Shown piece by piece: positions 30,298 to 38,406 of a stretch of 64,000 bases of DNA. Source of the stretch: Streptomyces sp. NBC_01571 (GTDB lineage: Bacteria > Actinomycetota > Actinomycetes > Streptomycetales > Streptomycetaceae). Location of the stretch: contig NZ_JAPEPZ010000001.1 in assembly GCF_026339875.1 (NCBI RefSeq), forward strand, positions 4,712,001-4,776,000, in the 5' to 3' direction. The notes beneath the pieces are model-generated. The model did not search any database. It worked only from the letters and a program-made list of their open reading frames with translations, and was not told where the DNA came from. The translations under genes and the position numbers were made by a program. The stretch's first letter is position 1; the number at the start of each line of letters is the position of its first letter.

Positions 30298-30909
30298 GTG
30301 AGTGCCGCACCGACTGACGCATGCATGACCGCCGCGCTGACGAAGGAATCGGGTTCCCGCCCTGGCCGGCACCTGATGAAGCCGCCCCCGCGGGCCGTCG
30401 GCCTGTCGGCCCTGGTACTGGTACTGGTGTCGGCCTGTTCCGGCGGCGCTCACCCCCGGGCGACCGCCGCGCACACGGTGACACCGCCGCCGGAGAGAAC
30501 GACGACGAGGACCGGCGGGACCGCCGGTGCGACCGCCGGCGCGACTCCTTCTCCGGTGCAGACTCCGAAGAGCCCGGACCGCCTTCCCGACCCGGTGCGC
30601 TCCCCGATCCCTGTGGGGTCGAAAATCCTGTACACGCGGTCGGGTCACGGTGCGGGCGGTGTCACCCTTCCCGCGTCAGCCGGGAGAGCCTCATCCGTCA
30701 CGGTGGCGTGGACCTGCGCCGGCCCCTCCGAGTTCGACATCACCGCCGCCGGGAAGCCCCTCGCCGGGTCTCGGTGCGGGGACGGCACCGGCGTGTTCAC
30801 CGCCGAAGTTCCGCACGCCCATATGCGCGAACTGGCATGGAAGTTCTCAGCTGCCCCTTCGGTGGTCTGGCGGATCGTCGTCACCCAGCCACCCGGGACG
30901 CAGAAATGA
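30298..30909 (+). CDS. Putative lipoprotein
   Basis: A protein with a lipobox LVSAC after a hydrophobic segment (VGLSALVLVLVSAC), then a Thr/Pro/Ala linker and a C-terminal domain with two cysteines (VAWTCAGPSEFDI, GSRCGDGTG) that would form a disulfide. GTG at 30298 is chosen for GGGAGG five nt upstream but adds 26 residues before the signal; ATG at 30376 gives a more standard lipoprotein of 177 aa. The sequence is genuinely coding by third-position GC. It diverges from DUF6230. No known domain. Confidence 0.6.
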   Translation: MSAAPTDACMTAALTKESGSRPGRHLMKPPPRAVGLSALVLVLVSACSGGAHPRATAAHTVTPPPERTTTRTGGTAGATAGATPSPVQTPKSPDRLPDPVRSPIPVGSKILYTRSGHGAGGVTLPASAGRASSVTVAWTCAGPSEFDITAAGKPLAGSRCGDGTGVFTAEVPHAHMRELAWKFSAAPSVVWRIVVTQPPGTQK

Positions 30910-31009
30910 GCGCGCCGACTCCACCGCGCCGGCCGTCGCCGCGACCAGGGAGTGGAGCCGGACGCGCCTGTCCCGGCGTTGCGGCGGCGGCCGGGGCAGC
31001 CGGTCCGGG

Positions 31010-31747
31010 CTAGAGGAGGCCGAGGTCGCCGAGTTCCTTGTGCAGGTCCGCACGAGGGTTGTCGGCCGCCGTCCGCGGGGCGCGGCGGGAGGTTCCCCCG
31101 GTGGCGCCACCTGAGCGGGCGGGCGGGAGGGACCGTGGGCGCCGGTCCCGGAAGAGCCAGGCTCCGAGCAGACCGCCGACCAGACCCCCGAGGTGGCCGA
31201 GCCAGCTCACCCCGGGTGTCCCGGGTACGGCAACGGTGAGCAGGTAGGCGAAGGAGGCCGCCATGACGATGCCGATCAGCGTGTCGATCAGGTGCCGGTC
31301 GAAGATCCCGCGGACCACGACGTAGCCGAAGTACCCGAAGATCAGGCCGCTGGCGCCCACCGTGTCGACGCCGCCCCGTTCGAAGAACCACACCATGAGT
31401 CCGCTGGTCACCGCAACGAGCAGGCTCAGCCCGAGGAAGCGGACGACACCTCGGTACGCCGCGAGGAACCCGAACACGAACAGGGGCCCGGAGTTGCTCT
31501 CGATGTGTGCCCAACTCCAGTGGAGGAAGGGAGCGCTGAGGATGTCGGGCAACGCCCCGAGGTCGCCCGGGACAACCCCGTAGTCCCGTGAAAGGGCGTA
31601 GTGGTCCGCCGAGTTGGCCAACTGCACCAGCCAGACGACCACCAGGAACGCGAACATGACGAAGAACGCCTTGCGCGCCTCCGCGACCATCTGCTCGGGG
31701 TCGACCGGCCCTCCGCCCGCCCGCTCCTGATCCGGTCTGCCGCCCAT
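31010..31747 (-). CDS. Rhomboid-family intramembrane serine protease
   Basis: A 245-aa membrane protein with six segments. The catalytic serine is in VGASGLIFG and the histidine in SWLGHLGGLVGG; HIESNSGPL is the HxxxN motif of the family. The active-site residues are all present, so it should cleave membrane-spanning substrates. The N-terminus is cytoplasmic and Gly/Pro-rich; the C-terminal tail is basic. Start ATG at 31747. Substrate unknown. It is convergent with the lipoprotein gene. Confidence 0.85.
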   Translation of the reverse strand: MGGRPDQERAGGGPVDPEQMVAEARKAFFVMFAFLVVVWLVQLANSADHYALSRDYGVVPGDLGALPDILSAPFLHWSWAHIESNSGPLFVFGFLAAYRGVVRFLGLSLLVAVTSGLMVWFFERGGVDTVGASGLIFGYFGYVVVRGIFDRHLIDTLIGIVMAASFAYLLTVAVPGTPGVSWLGHLGGLVGGLLGAWLFRDRRPRSLPPARSGGATGGTSRRAPRTAADNPRADLHKELGDLGLL

Positions 31748-31899
31748 GGCGCGTTCCCCTCCCCCGGCGGATCCGTATCCGCGTCACCGCGAACTCTACG
31801 AAGTCCCGGCGGGACCGCCCAGGGGGAGGCGGGGTGCGGAGTACGGGGGGGGGGAGGGGTGCGGGGCCGCGGGGTACGGGCTGGTCCTGGTCCGCGCTC

Positions 31900-33159
31900 C
31901 TACGGAAGGGGCTTCGCCTGGTGCGGCGTCGACTCCGGCGCGGCTCCGGCGACGCTCCCCCGGTCGCCCGACCCCGACCCCGACCCCGCTCCCGCTCCCG
32001 CTCCCGCTCCCGCTCCCGACAGCGTGACCGCCGCCGTCACGGCGATCGACGCCGTCGCCATCACCGTCATCGCCGCGCCGGGCGAGGTCAGTTGGGCGAC
32101 CGAGCCCGCCAGGGCCGCGCTCGCGCCCTGCAGGGTCAGCATCCCGGAGGAGTGCAGCCCGAGGGCGTGGCCGCCGAGTTCCTCGGGTGTCAGCGCCATC
32201 AGCCGTTCCTGCTGGATCAGGCTCGACCCGAAGCCGATGGAGGCGACGGCCGCGCAGGCCGCGGAGACCGCGATGCCCGGGTGGAGGGCGAAGAGGAGGT
32301 ACGGCGCGGCCAGGAGCACGAGGAACGGGACACCCAGCCGTGCCCGGACGCGCGGTGCGAGGAGACGGCCGGTGGTCACGTCGCCCACCAGCATGCCGAA
32401 GGCCGCCGAGGCGAAGAGGACACCCGCGTGCTCGGGGGCGTACGAGACGAAGAGGGACTCGCAGCCGACGATCAGACCGTTGGGGATCCAGAGGAGCAGA
32501 TAGACGGTGCGGCGGGGACCGTACGACCACAGGAGGGCGTTCGTGCGCCAGGTCCGGGCGACCGACGGGCGGCCGGAGGCACGGGGCGCGCGGCGCGTCA
32601 GGCCGAGGCGGGTGCCGGCCGCCGCCGCCAGGTACAGCGCCGCCGCCGTCAGGAGTCCGACGCGGGGGGACACGGCGGCCACCAGGACGCCGCCTGCCGC
32701 GTACCCCGTGACCTGGGTGATCCCGCTCATCATGTTGAAGACGGAGCGGCCCAGCAGATAGCCGTCCCTGGGGAGGATCTCGTTCAGCAGGCCCCAGCGG
32801 ACTCCGCCGCCCAGGGAGGCGATCAGGCCGAGCGCGAAGAGGATGCCGAAGATCGCGGCCACCGGGAGGCCCGGCAGCGCCACCGCCGCCGTACCGAACG
32901 CGAAGGCGAGGGCGATGCCCGTCGTCGTCGCGCGCGGCGGCAGCCGGTCCGCCGCGGACAGGAGCGTGGTCGCGCCGAGCACCTGGGCCAGGGACGGCCC
33001 GAACATGCTCAGGGCGGAGAGCAGGGGCGAGTCCGTCGCCCGGTAGACCAGGGTGCCCAGGGCCAGGCCGCCCACCGTCGAGGCCGCTCCCTGGAGCGCG
33101 GACGTCAGGAAGAGGGGGGTGAACTCCGGGGTGCGGAAGAGGTCGGAGTAGCTGCGCAT
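31900..33159 (-). CDS. Major facilitator superfamily exporter
   Basis: A 419-aa protein with about twelve hydrophobic segments and a RWGLLNEILPRDGYLLGRSV loop 4-5 region, typical of drug-efflux MFS proteins. The C-terminus ends in a Gly/Ala/Ser repeat encoded by hexamer repeats (31961-32020) and is probably disordered. The ATG at 33159 begins MRSYSDLFRTPEFTPLFL, a normal MFS start. It diverges from an ArsR-type regulator at 33474, which likely controls it. Substrate unknown. Confidence 0.85.
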   Translation of the reverse strand: MRSYSDLFRTPEFTPLFLTSALQGAASTVGGLALGTLVYRATDSPLLSALSMFGPSLAQVLGATTLLSAADRLPPRATTTGIALAFAFGTAAVALPGLPVAAIFGILFALGLIASLGGGVRWGLLNEILPRDGYLLGRSVFNMMSGITQVTGYAAGGVLVAAVSPRVGLLTAAALYLAAAAGTRLGLTRRAPRASGRPSVARTWRTNALLWSYGPRRTVYLLLWIPNGLIVGCESLFVSYAPEHAGVLFASAAFGMLVGDVTTGRLLAPRVRARLGVPFLVLLAAPYLLFALHPGIAVSAACAAVASIGFGSSLIQQERLMALTPEELGGHALGLHSSGMLTLQGASAALAGSVAQLTSPGAAMTVMATASIAVTAAVTLSGAGAGAGAGAGSGSGSGDRGSVAGAAPESTPHQAKPLP

Positions 33160-33473
33160 GCGCGCAGTCTCGGGCGGGGTACGAGGCTGTCGGTATTGTT
33201 TCGCGGGGTGGCGAAAGCAAGGGGAGTACGGGGCGGCCCGGCGAGGAGGGTCGCCGAGCTGGACGGCCCGCCGGCACGTCCGGGGACCAGCAGGTATGCG
33301 GAACCGGAGGGGTGCGGGGGCGGCCGCATGGGCAGGAGCAGGCCCGGAGGGACAGGTCCGGGACGGGAACATGCCCGGGGACAGGCCCAGGGACAGGAAA
33401 CGCCGGGGACAGGAAACGCCCGGGGCCGGAGCGGACGCCGGGACGGTTGCGGCGGAAGGGACAGGGTGCGGAC

Positions 33474-34439
33474 ATGGGGTGGTGGCAGGTCAATGCCGAC
33501 ACCCTCGCCGGCAGCCGTTTCGTGCTCTCGCCGCTCGCCGAGACCTTCGCCAGCCTGAAGGTGCTGCAGTCGGGCACGGCCGCGCACCCCGGCGAACGGG
33601 CCTGGCTCGACGCCCATCTGCCCGCGTACCGCCGTCGGCTTGCCGAGGATCCGGTCACCGCGCTGCTCATCCGGTCCGGGCTCGGCCGGGAGTGGATCGC
33701 GGACTTCCTGACGCCCACGCCACGGGGCGAGGCCGGCTTCGAGGAGGAGGTCGCACGGGTCAGGGAGGTGCCGGCCGCGGACGCCCGCGCCCACCTCGCC
33801 GTCGCTCTGCGCGGGCCGCTCCCCGACGCCCTGCACCGCGACGATCTGCCGGAGCGTGCCGCGGATCTCCTCACCGACGTCTGGACCGAGACCGTACGCC
33901 CCTACTGGGCCCGGCGTCGGCGCGTTCTGGAGGCCGACGTCGTCGCCCGCAGCGCACAGCTCAGCCAGGGTGGCTGGGCGGCCGCCCTGGACGCGCTGCG
34001 GCCCGGAATGCGCTGGCTCGGCGACAACCGGCTGCAGGTCAACCCTCACGAGTATCCGCCGCGCGAGATCTCGGGTGCCGAGCTGTACTTCGTACCCGTC
34101 ACACCGCAGAGTCACGGCTGGGTGTCGTGGGAGGAGCCGCACCGGTACGCGGTGGTCTACCCGTGCGTCGGGGCGCTCGCCCACGCCGGACCCGAGGCCG
34201 TGCCGGCGAGCCTGGGCGCGCTGCTCGGTCCCGCCCGCGCCGGTGTCCTCGTCCTCCTCGGCTCTCCGCTGAGCACGACCCAGCTGGTGGCGCTGACCGG
34301 GCAGGGGCTGGGTTCGGTCGGCCGGCATCTGAGGGTGCTGCTGGACGCCCGGCTGATCCAGCGGCGGCGGGCCGGGCGGTCGGTGCTGTACTCCCGTACG
34401 GCCGCCGGCGAGGTGCTCGTGAAGGCTCAGGGCGGCTGA
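33474..34439 (+). CDS. ArsR-type winged-helix regulator (DUF5937 N-domain)
   Basis: A 321-aa protein. Residues 1-~220 form a helical domain typical of DUF5937 transcription factors (LSPLAETFASLKVLQ, then RAWLDAHLPAYRRRLA). The C-terminal ~80 residues are an ArsR-like winged helix (GSPLSTTQLVALTGQGLGSV, then VLLDARLIQRRRAGRSVLYS). ATG at 33474 was chosen over upstream low-complexity frames. Divergent from the MFS gene, the usual regulator-transporter pair. The 315-nt gap (33159-33474) contains GGGACAGGAAACGCC tandem copies at about 33,375-33,420. Confidence 0.8.
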   Translation: MGWWQVNADTLAGSRFVLSPLAETFASLKVLQSGTAAHPGERAWLDAHLPAYRRRLAEDPVTALLIRSGLGREWIADFLTPTPRGEAGFEEEVARVREVPAADARAHLAVALRGPLPDALHRDDLPERAADLLTDVWTETVRPYWARRRRVLEADVVARSAQLSQGGWAAALDALRPGMRWLGDNRLQVNPHEYPPREISGAELYFVPVTPQSHGWVSWEEPHRYAVVYPCVGALAHAGPEAVPASLGALLGPARAGVLVLLGSPLSTTQLVALTGQGLGSVGRHLRVLLDARLIQRRRAGRSVLYSRTAAGEVLVKAQGG

Positions 34440-34476
34440 GTCCGGTGGCCGTACCGGGCGGAGTTAGCATCCGGTC

Positions 34477-34974
34477 ATGACTACTGACAACTCTGTGTTC
34501 GACGTCCGGATCGATTCTCTGCAGGGCGGCTCCGCGGATCTCGGGCAGTACCGCGGCAAGACCGTGCTCATCGTGAACGTGGCCTCCAAGTGCGGGCTGA
34601 CCCCGCAGTACGCGGGCCTCGAGCGGCTGCAGGAGCGGTACGCCGCCCAGGGCTTCACCGTGCTCGGTGTGCCCTGCAACCAGTTCATGGGGCAGGAGCC
34701 CGGTACCTCCGAGGAGATCGCCGAGTTCTGCTCCGCGACGTACGGGGTGACCTTCCCGATGACCGAGAAGGTCGAGGTGAACGGGGACGCGCGGCACGAG
34801 CTGTACCAGCGGCTGGTGGACAGTGCCGACGGTGAGGGCCACACCGGTGACATCCGCTGGAACTTCGAGAAGTTCCTGATCGGGCCGGCTGGGGATGTGG
34901 TGGCGCGGTTCTCGCCGCAGGTCGAGCCGGAGTCGGTGGAGGTCGTGGCGGCGGTGGAGAAGTCGCTCGCGTAG
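34477..34974 (+). CDS. Glutathione peroxidase-family thiol peroxidase
   Basis: A 165-aa protein with the peroxidatic Cys at residue 39 (VASKCGLTPQY), the FPCNQF-type motif at VPCNQFMGQEPG and WNFEKFLI. A second Cys at about 85 (EIAEFCSATYG) is where bacterial and plant members hold a resolving Cys, so thioredoxin rather than glutathione is the probable reductant (Streptomyces uses mycothiol). Complete at the family's usual length. Acts on hydrogen peroxide and organic hydroperoxides. It closely follows the ArsR-type gene on the same strand. Confidence 0.95.
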   Translation: MTTDNSVFDVRIDSLQGGSADLGQYRGKTVLIVNVASKCGLTPQYAGLERLQERYAAQGFTVLGVPCNQFMGQEPGTSEEIAEFCSATYGVTFPMTEKVEVNGDARHELYQRLVDSADGEGHTGDIRWNFEKFLIGPAGDVVARFSPQVEPESVEVVAAVEKSLA

Positions 34975-35161
34975 TTCGCGGCTCGGCTCGGGTCTCGCTT
35001 TCGGTGCCGGGGCCGGTGCCGGTGCCGTGCGGCTTTCGACTCCGCTTTCGATTCCGGTTCCGGTTCCGTATCCGTTCCGCGGGGTTTGACCTTGCCCCTG
35101 GGGCAGGGACCACTGTTCCTCGTCACCGGGCGGGCCTCGCCCGGTGACGGAGGATGGGCTC

Positions 35162-36010
35162 GTGCATCAGGAACTGCTCACGATCGGCGCGTTCGCCGCC
35201 CGCGCGCGGCTCTCGCCGAAGGCACTTCGGCTGTACGACCGGCTCGGACTGCTCGCTCCGGCATACGTCGACGAGCTCAGCGGCTACCGCTACTACCGCG
35301 CCGACCAGGTCGAACGCGCCCGTTTGGTCGCGCTACTGCGCCGGCTCAACATGCCGCTCGCGCGGATCGCGGAGGTGGTGGAGGCCGACGGGACCGACGG
35401 TGCCGCTCTGCTCGCCGCGTACTGGGCGGAGGCCGAGTCGCGGTTCGCATCGCAGCGGACGCTCGCCGAGTACCTCCGTGGACGGCTGTCGGGAAGGAGC
35501 TCCGAGATGTACGGGAAGTTCGTGGTCGAGACAGTGGACGTACCGGAGCGGGTGGTGCTGACGGAGACGCGGCACACGCTCGCGGATGAGCTGCCGGTGT
35601 GGATCCCCGCCTCGCTCGGGCGGCTGGAGGAGGGGGCGCGGGAGTGCGGGGGGACGACCGGGGCGCCCTTCGTCGTCTACTACGCCGAGGTCAGCATGGA
35701 GAGCGACGGGCCTGCCGAGTCGTGCGTGCCCGTCGCCGACGGGGACGCCGCGCGGGTCTGGGCCGAGCGGTGGGGGCGGGGTTCCGGGGTGGGGGTGCGG
35801 GTCGAACCGGCGCGGCGGTTGGCGTATGCGCGGATCGCCAAGGCGCAGGTGGCTCATCCGCAGATCGTGGCGGCGTTCGAGGCGGTGGAGGCGTGGGTTC
35901 GGGAGCGGGGGCTCTCGGTCGACGGGCCCTGTCGGGAGGTGTACTTCGGGGACTGGGATGCGGCGGGGCCGGAGGACGCGGTGTGCGATGTGGCGTTTCC
36001 GGTGACGTGA
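35162..36010 (+). CDS. MerR-family regulator with GyrI-like effector domain
   Basis: A 282-aa protein. The N-terminal winged helix (LTIGAFAARARLSPKALRLY, then SGYRYYRADQVERARLVALL) is a MerR DNA-binding domain; a coiled coil follows, then a GyrI-like ligand-binding domain (~110-282; RRLAYARIAKAQVAHPQIVA). GTG at 35162 was chosen because GGAGG lies 8 nt upstream; the GTG at 35144 lacks a site. Such proteins bind small hydrophobic compounds and activate efflux genes. No obvious target gene is adjacent. The preceding gap holds GGTTCC/GGTGCC simple repeats. Confidence 0.85.
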   Translation: MHQELLTIGAFAARARLSPKALRLYDRLGLLAPAYVDELSGYRYYRADQVERARLVALLRRLNMPLARIAEVVEADGTDGAALLAAYWAEAESRFASQRTLAEYLRGRLSGRSSEMYGKFVVETVDVPERVVLTETRHTLADELPVWIPASLGRLEEGARECGGTTGAPFVVYYAEVSMESDGPAESCVPVADGDAARVWAERWGRGSGVGVRVEPARRLAYARIAKAQVAHPQIVAAFEAVEAWVRERGLSVDGPCREVYFGDWDAAGPEDAVCDVAFPVT

Positions 36011-36069
36011 CCCTCCGGGGGCGGGCGGAATTCCTCGGCCCCGCCGCCCCTACCCGACCTCTCCCGTAC

Positions 36070-36283
36070 CTGGGGGCTCCGCCCCCGGACCCCCGCCTCG
36101 CCCGAAGGGCTCGTCCTCAGACGCCGGACGGGCTGAAAGACATGACCCCGGGCGTCGGAAATACGCGACCCCGGGCGTCGGCCTTCCAGCACCCTTTCGG
36201 CGCGGGCCCGCATCTCCAGCCCGTCCGGCGCTTGAGGACGAGGCCGTCCGGGCCGAACGGGGGTCTGGGGGCGGAGCCCCCAG
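36070..36283. repeat. Long imperfect inverted repeat of Streptomyces intergenic type
   Basis: Arms 36070-36137 and 36217-36283 are imperfectly complementary, with GGGGGCTCCGCCCCC and GGGGGCGGAGCCCCC at the outer ends and CGCCGGACGGGCT and AGCCCGTCCGGCG inside. Between them GACCCCGGGCGTCGG occurs twice. This resembles a palindromic repeat that recurs in many Streptomyces intergenic regions. It is between the convergent MerR and 36287 genes and may act as a terminator for both. Confidence 0.7.
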
Positions 36284-36286
36284 GGG

Positions 36287-38170
36287 TCAGCGGAGTTCCT
36301 CCGGGCACGGGGTGCCCCTGGGGAGCTGATAGGGCGCCGCCAGGCGATACGTGCCGGGGCCCGGCGCCAGGAGTTCCGTCCATTTGTCGCCGGAGGCGTT
36401 CTCCTGGGTCTCCATCAGGCAGCCGTTGAGGTTGTCGTACGTCTTCGGGGCGCCCCCGGCCCGGTGCTTGGACTTCTCCGTCTCCTGCGGCGGCTTCACG
36501 CTCTTGCCCCCGGCGTCGACGAGGCCCAGCCACGGCGAGTACGGCACGCGGATGAGAACGCGGCCGGCCTTCTTCACCTCGATGGTCAGCTCGCCCTGCT
36601 CGGCACGGTCGACGACGGCCGGCGGGTCGGCGAGCGGCGTCGGATCGGTCACGGCGAAGAGCTGCCAGTTCGCGTCGCCCCAGATCTGCCGGAGATAGGG
36701 CATGCCGCGCTGGACCAGCTGACGTTCGCGTTCACCGCCGTTGCCGTCCGGCTCCCCCTTGGGCAGCACCACGTAGTGGACGGCCCAGCGCTGGAGCCAC
36801 TCGTGGTAATTCGCCGAGTTGAGCGTGTCGTCGTAGAAGAGCGGGTTGCGCTCCATGTCGGCCTGCCGGTTCCAGCCGCGGGCGAGGTTCACGTACGGCG
36901 CGAGCGCGGACGCCTCGCGGTGGGAGCGGGCCGGGACGACCTCGACGCGGCCCTTCTCGGCACCGACGACCTGGAGCTGGTTCACGAGCGGGGCGAGCTC
37001 CCGCGCCCACGACGCCGCCGGTGTCGTGTGCACGATGTCGTCGACGGACTTGAAACCGATCCACCCGGTGAATCCGACGAAGGCGATGAGGGTGACGTAC
37101 CACTTGCGCGTCCTCGGCACGGTGAAGGGAAGGGCCGCCAGCAGCGCCACCCCGGCGAACAGCATCGCCAGCCGGGTGATGTTGGAGCCGATCTGCGAGC
37201 TGATCAGCCAGACGAGGAGGACACCGAGGCCGTACACCGCCGACGTGATCCGTACCGTCTTCCACTCCTTGGGCACGAGCGCGAAGACCAGCACGGAGTA
37301 GATCAGCGGCAGCGAGGCCGAGCCCACGGACATCGGCTGGGTCCCGGAGAACGGGAACAGCCAGGCCGAGGCGGCCACCACGAGTGTCGGCGCGATCCCG
37401 AGCGCGTACGCCCCCGGGCGCCGCTTCTGGAGGAAGAGGGCCGCCGCGACCAGGCCCACGAACAGCCCGGCCACGGGTGACGCGGCGGTGGCGAGCGCGG
37501 CGAGGGGCGCCGCGCACAGGGCCTTCGCCCAGCGTTTGTGGCGCCAGCGGTAGGGCCAGCAGAAGACGACGGCGGCCGCGGCGAGCGCGAACACCATGCC
37601 CAGGCCGTACGTGACGCGGCCCGACGCCGCGTTGCACAGCAGCGCGAAGACCCCCGCGAACGCGGGCCACAGCGGCTTGCGCACGGCACGGCTGCGGATC
37701 AGGATCATCGTCAGCAGCCCGGCGGAGAGCGTCCCCGCGATCATCATGGTGGTCCGGACGCCGAGCACGGACATCAGATACGGCGACACCACGCTGTACG
37801 ACACCGGGTGCATACCGCCGTACCAGGCGAGGTTGTACGCGGAGTCCGGATGCCGTCCGACGAACTCCGCCCAGGCGTCCTGCGCCGCGAGATCCCCGCC
37901 GCTGTTCGCGAACGAGAAGAACCACGCGAGGTGGAGCAGCCCGGCCAGCACGGTGACGACTGCGACGGGGTGCCGGTCCAGGAAGCCCTTCAGGCGGGCG
38001 GCACGGGTCCCGGGCTCCTCGTCGACGCTGTTCGGTCCGTCGACACCGTTCGGTCCATCAGCGCCGTTCGGTCCGTCGGAGTCGGCGGGACGTGCGGGTA
38101 GCCGTATTCGCGAACCCGCTCCGGGGCCCGGATCGGCGTCGTCGGCGTGTGTCGGCTCCGCTGTCGCCAC
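36287..38170 (-). CDS. Large polytopic membrane protein with extracytoplasmic C-domain
   Basis: A 627-aa protein. The N-terminal ~65 residues are acidic with GPNG repeats (DGPNGADGPNGVDGPN). Residues ~70-385 hold about ten to eleven membrane segments, and the last ~230 residues are extracytoplasmic, including a PLFYDDTLNSANYHEWLQRW region. The layout is that of GT-C-like or oligosaccharide-handling membrane proteins, often labelled MFS in Streptomyces. No catalytic motif could be assigned. GTG at 38170 was chosen for AGGAG 9 nt upstream. Function unknown. Confidence 0.7.
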   Translation of the reverse strand: MATAEPTHADDADPGPGAGSRIRLPARPADSDGPNGADGPNGVDGPNSVDEEPGTRAARLKGFLDRHPVAVVTVLAGLLHLAWFFSFANSGGDLAAQDAWAEFVGRHPDSAYNLAWYGGMHPVSYSVVSPYLMSVLGVRTTMMIAGTLSAGLLTMILIRSRAVRKPLWPAFAGVFALLCNAASGRVTYGLGMVFALAAAAVVFCWPYRWRHKRWAKALCAAPLAALATAASPVAGLFVGLVAAALFLQKRRPGAYALGIAPTLVVAASAWLFPFSGTQPMSVGSASLPLIYSVLVFALVPKEWKTVRITSAVYGLGVLLVWLISSQIGSNITRLAMLFAGVALLAALPFTVPRTRKWYVTLIAFVGFTGWIGFKSVDDIVHTTPAASWARELAPLVNQLQVVGAEKGRVEVVPARSHREASALAPYVNLARGWNRQADMERNPLFYDDTLNSANYHEWLQRWAVHYVVLPKGEPDGNGGERERQLVQRGMPYLRQIWGDANWQLFAVTDPTPLADPPAVVDRAEQGELTIEVKKAGRVLIRVPYSPWLGLVDAGGKSVKPPQETEKSKHRAGGAPKTYDNLNGCLMETQENASGDKWTELLAPGPGTYRLAAPYQLPRGTPCPEELR

Positions 38171-38406
38171 TGCAAGGCACTCCTGTGTCCCGTTTTCCTC
38201 GCGCTCGCCCCGGGACCCGCGGCCCGCGACCTGCCCCGATCTCGCGACGCTAGCACGCACCCCGCCGGGGAGCGCCCGGGTGGGGCGCCCCCGACGGGGT
38301 GCGGCACGTTCGCGCTGCGCTCACCGCGCGTTCAGGTGGTGTTCCGGGGCACGCTCGCGGCGCACGGTGACGCACCGCCGTGAGCACGCCCCGCAGGAAC
38401 ATCCGC

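Noticed and set aside
33300..33473. N-terminal extension of the ArsR-type regulator
   Set aside because: The extra 54 codons come from GGGACAGG-type DNA repeats, are Gly/Arg/Pro-rich and lie upstream of a start with a normal domain beginning.
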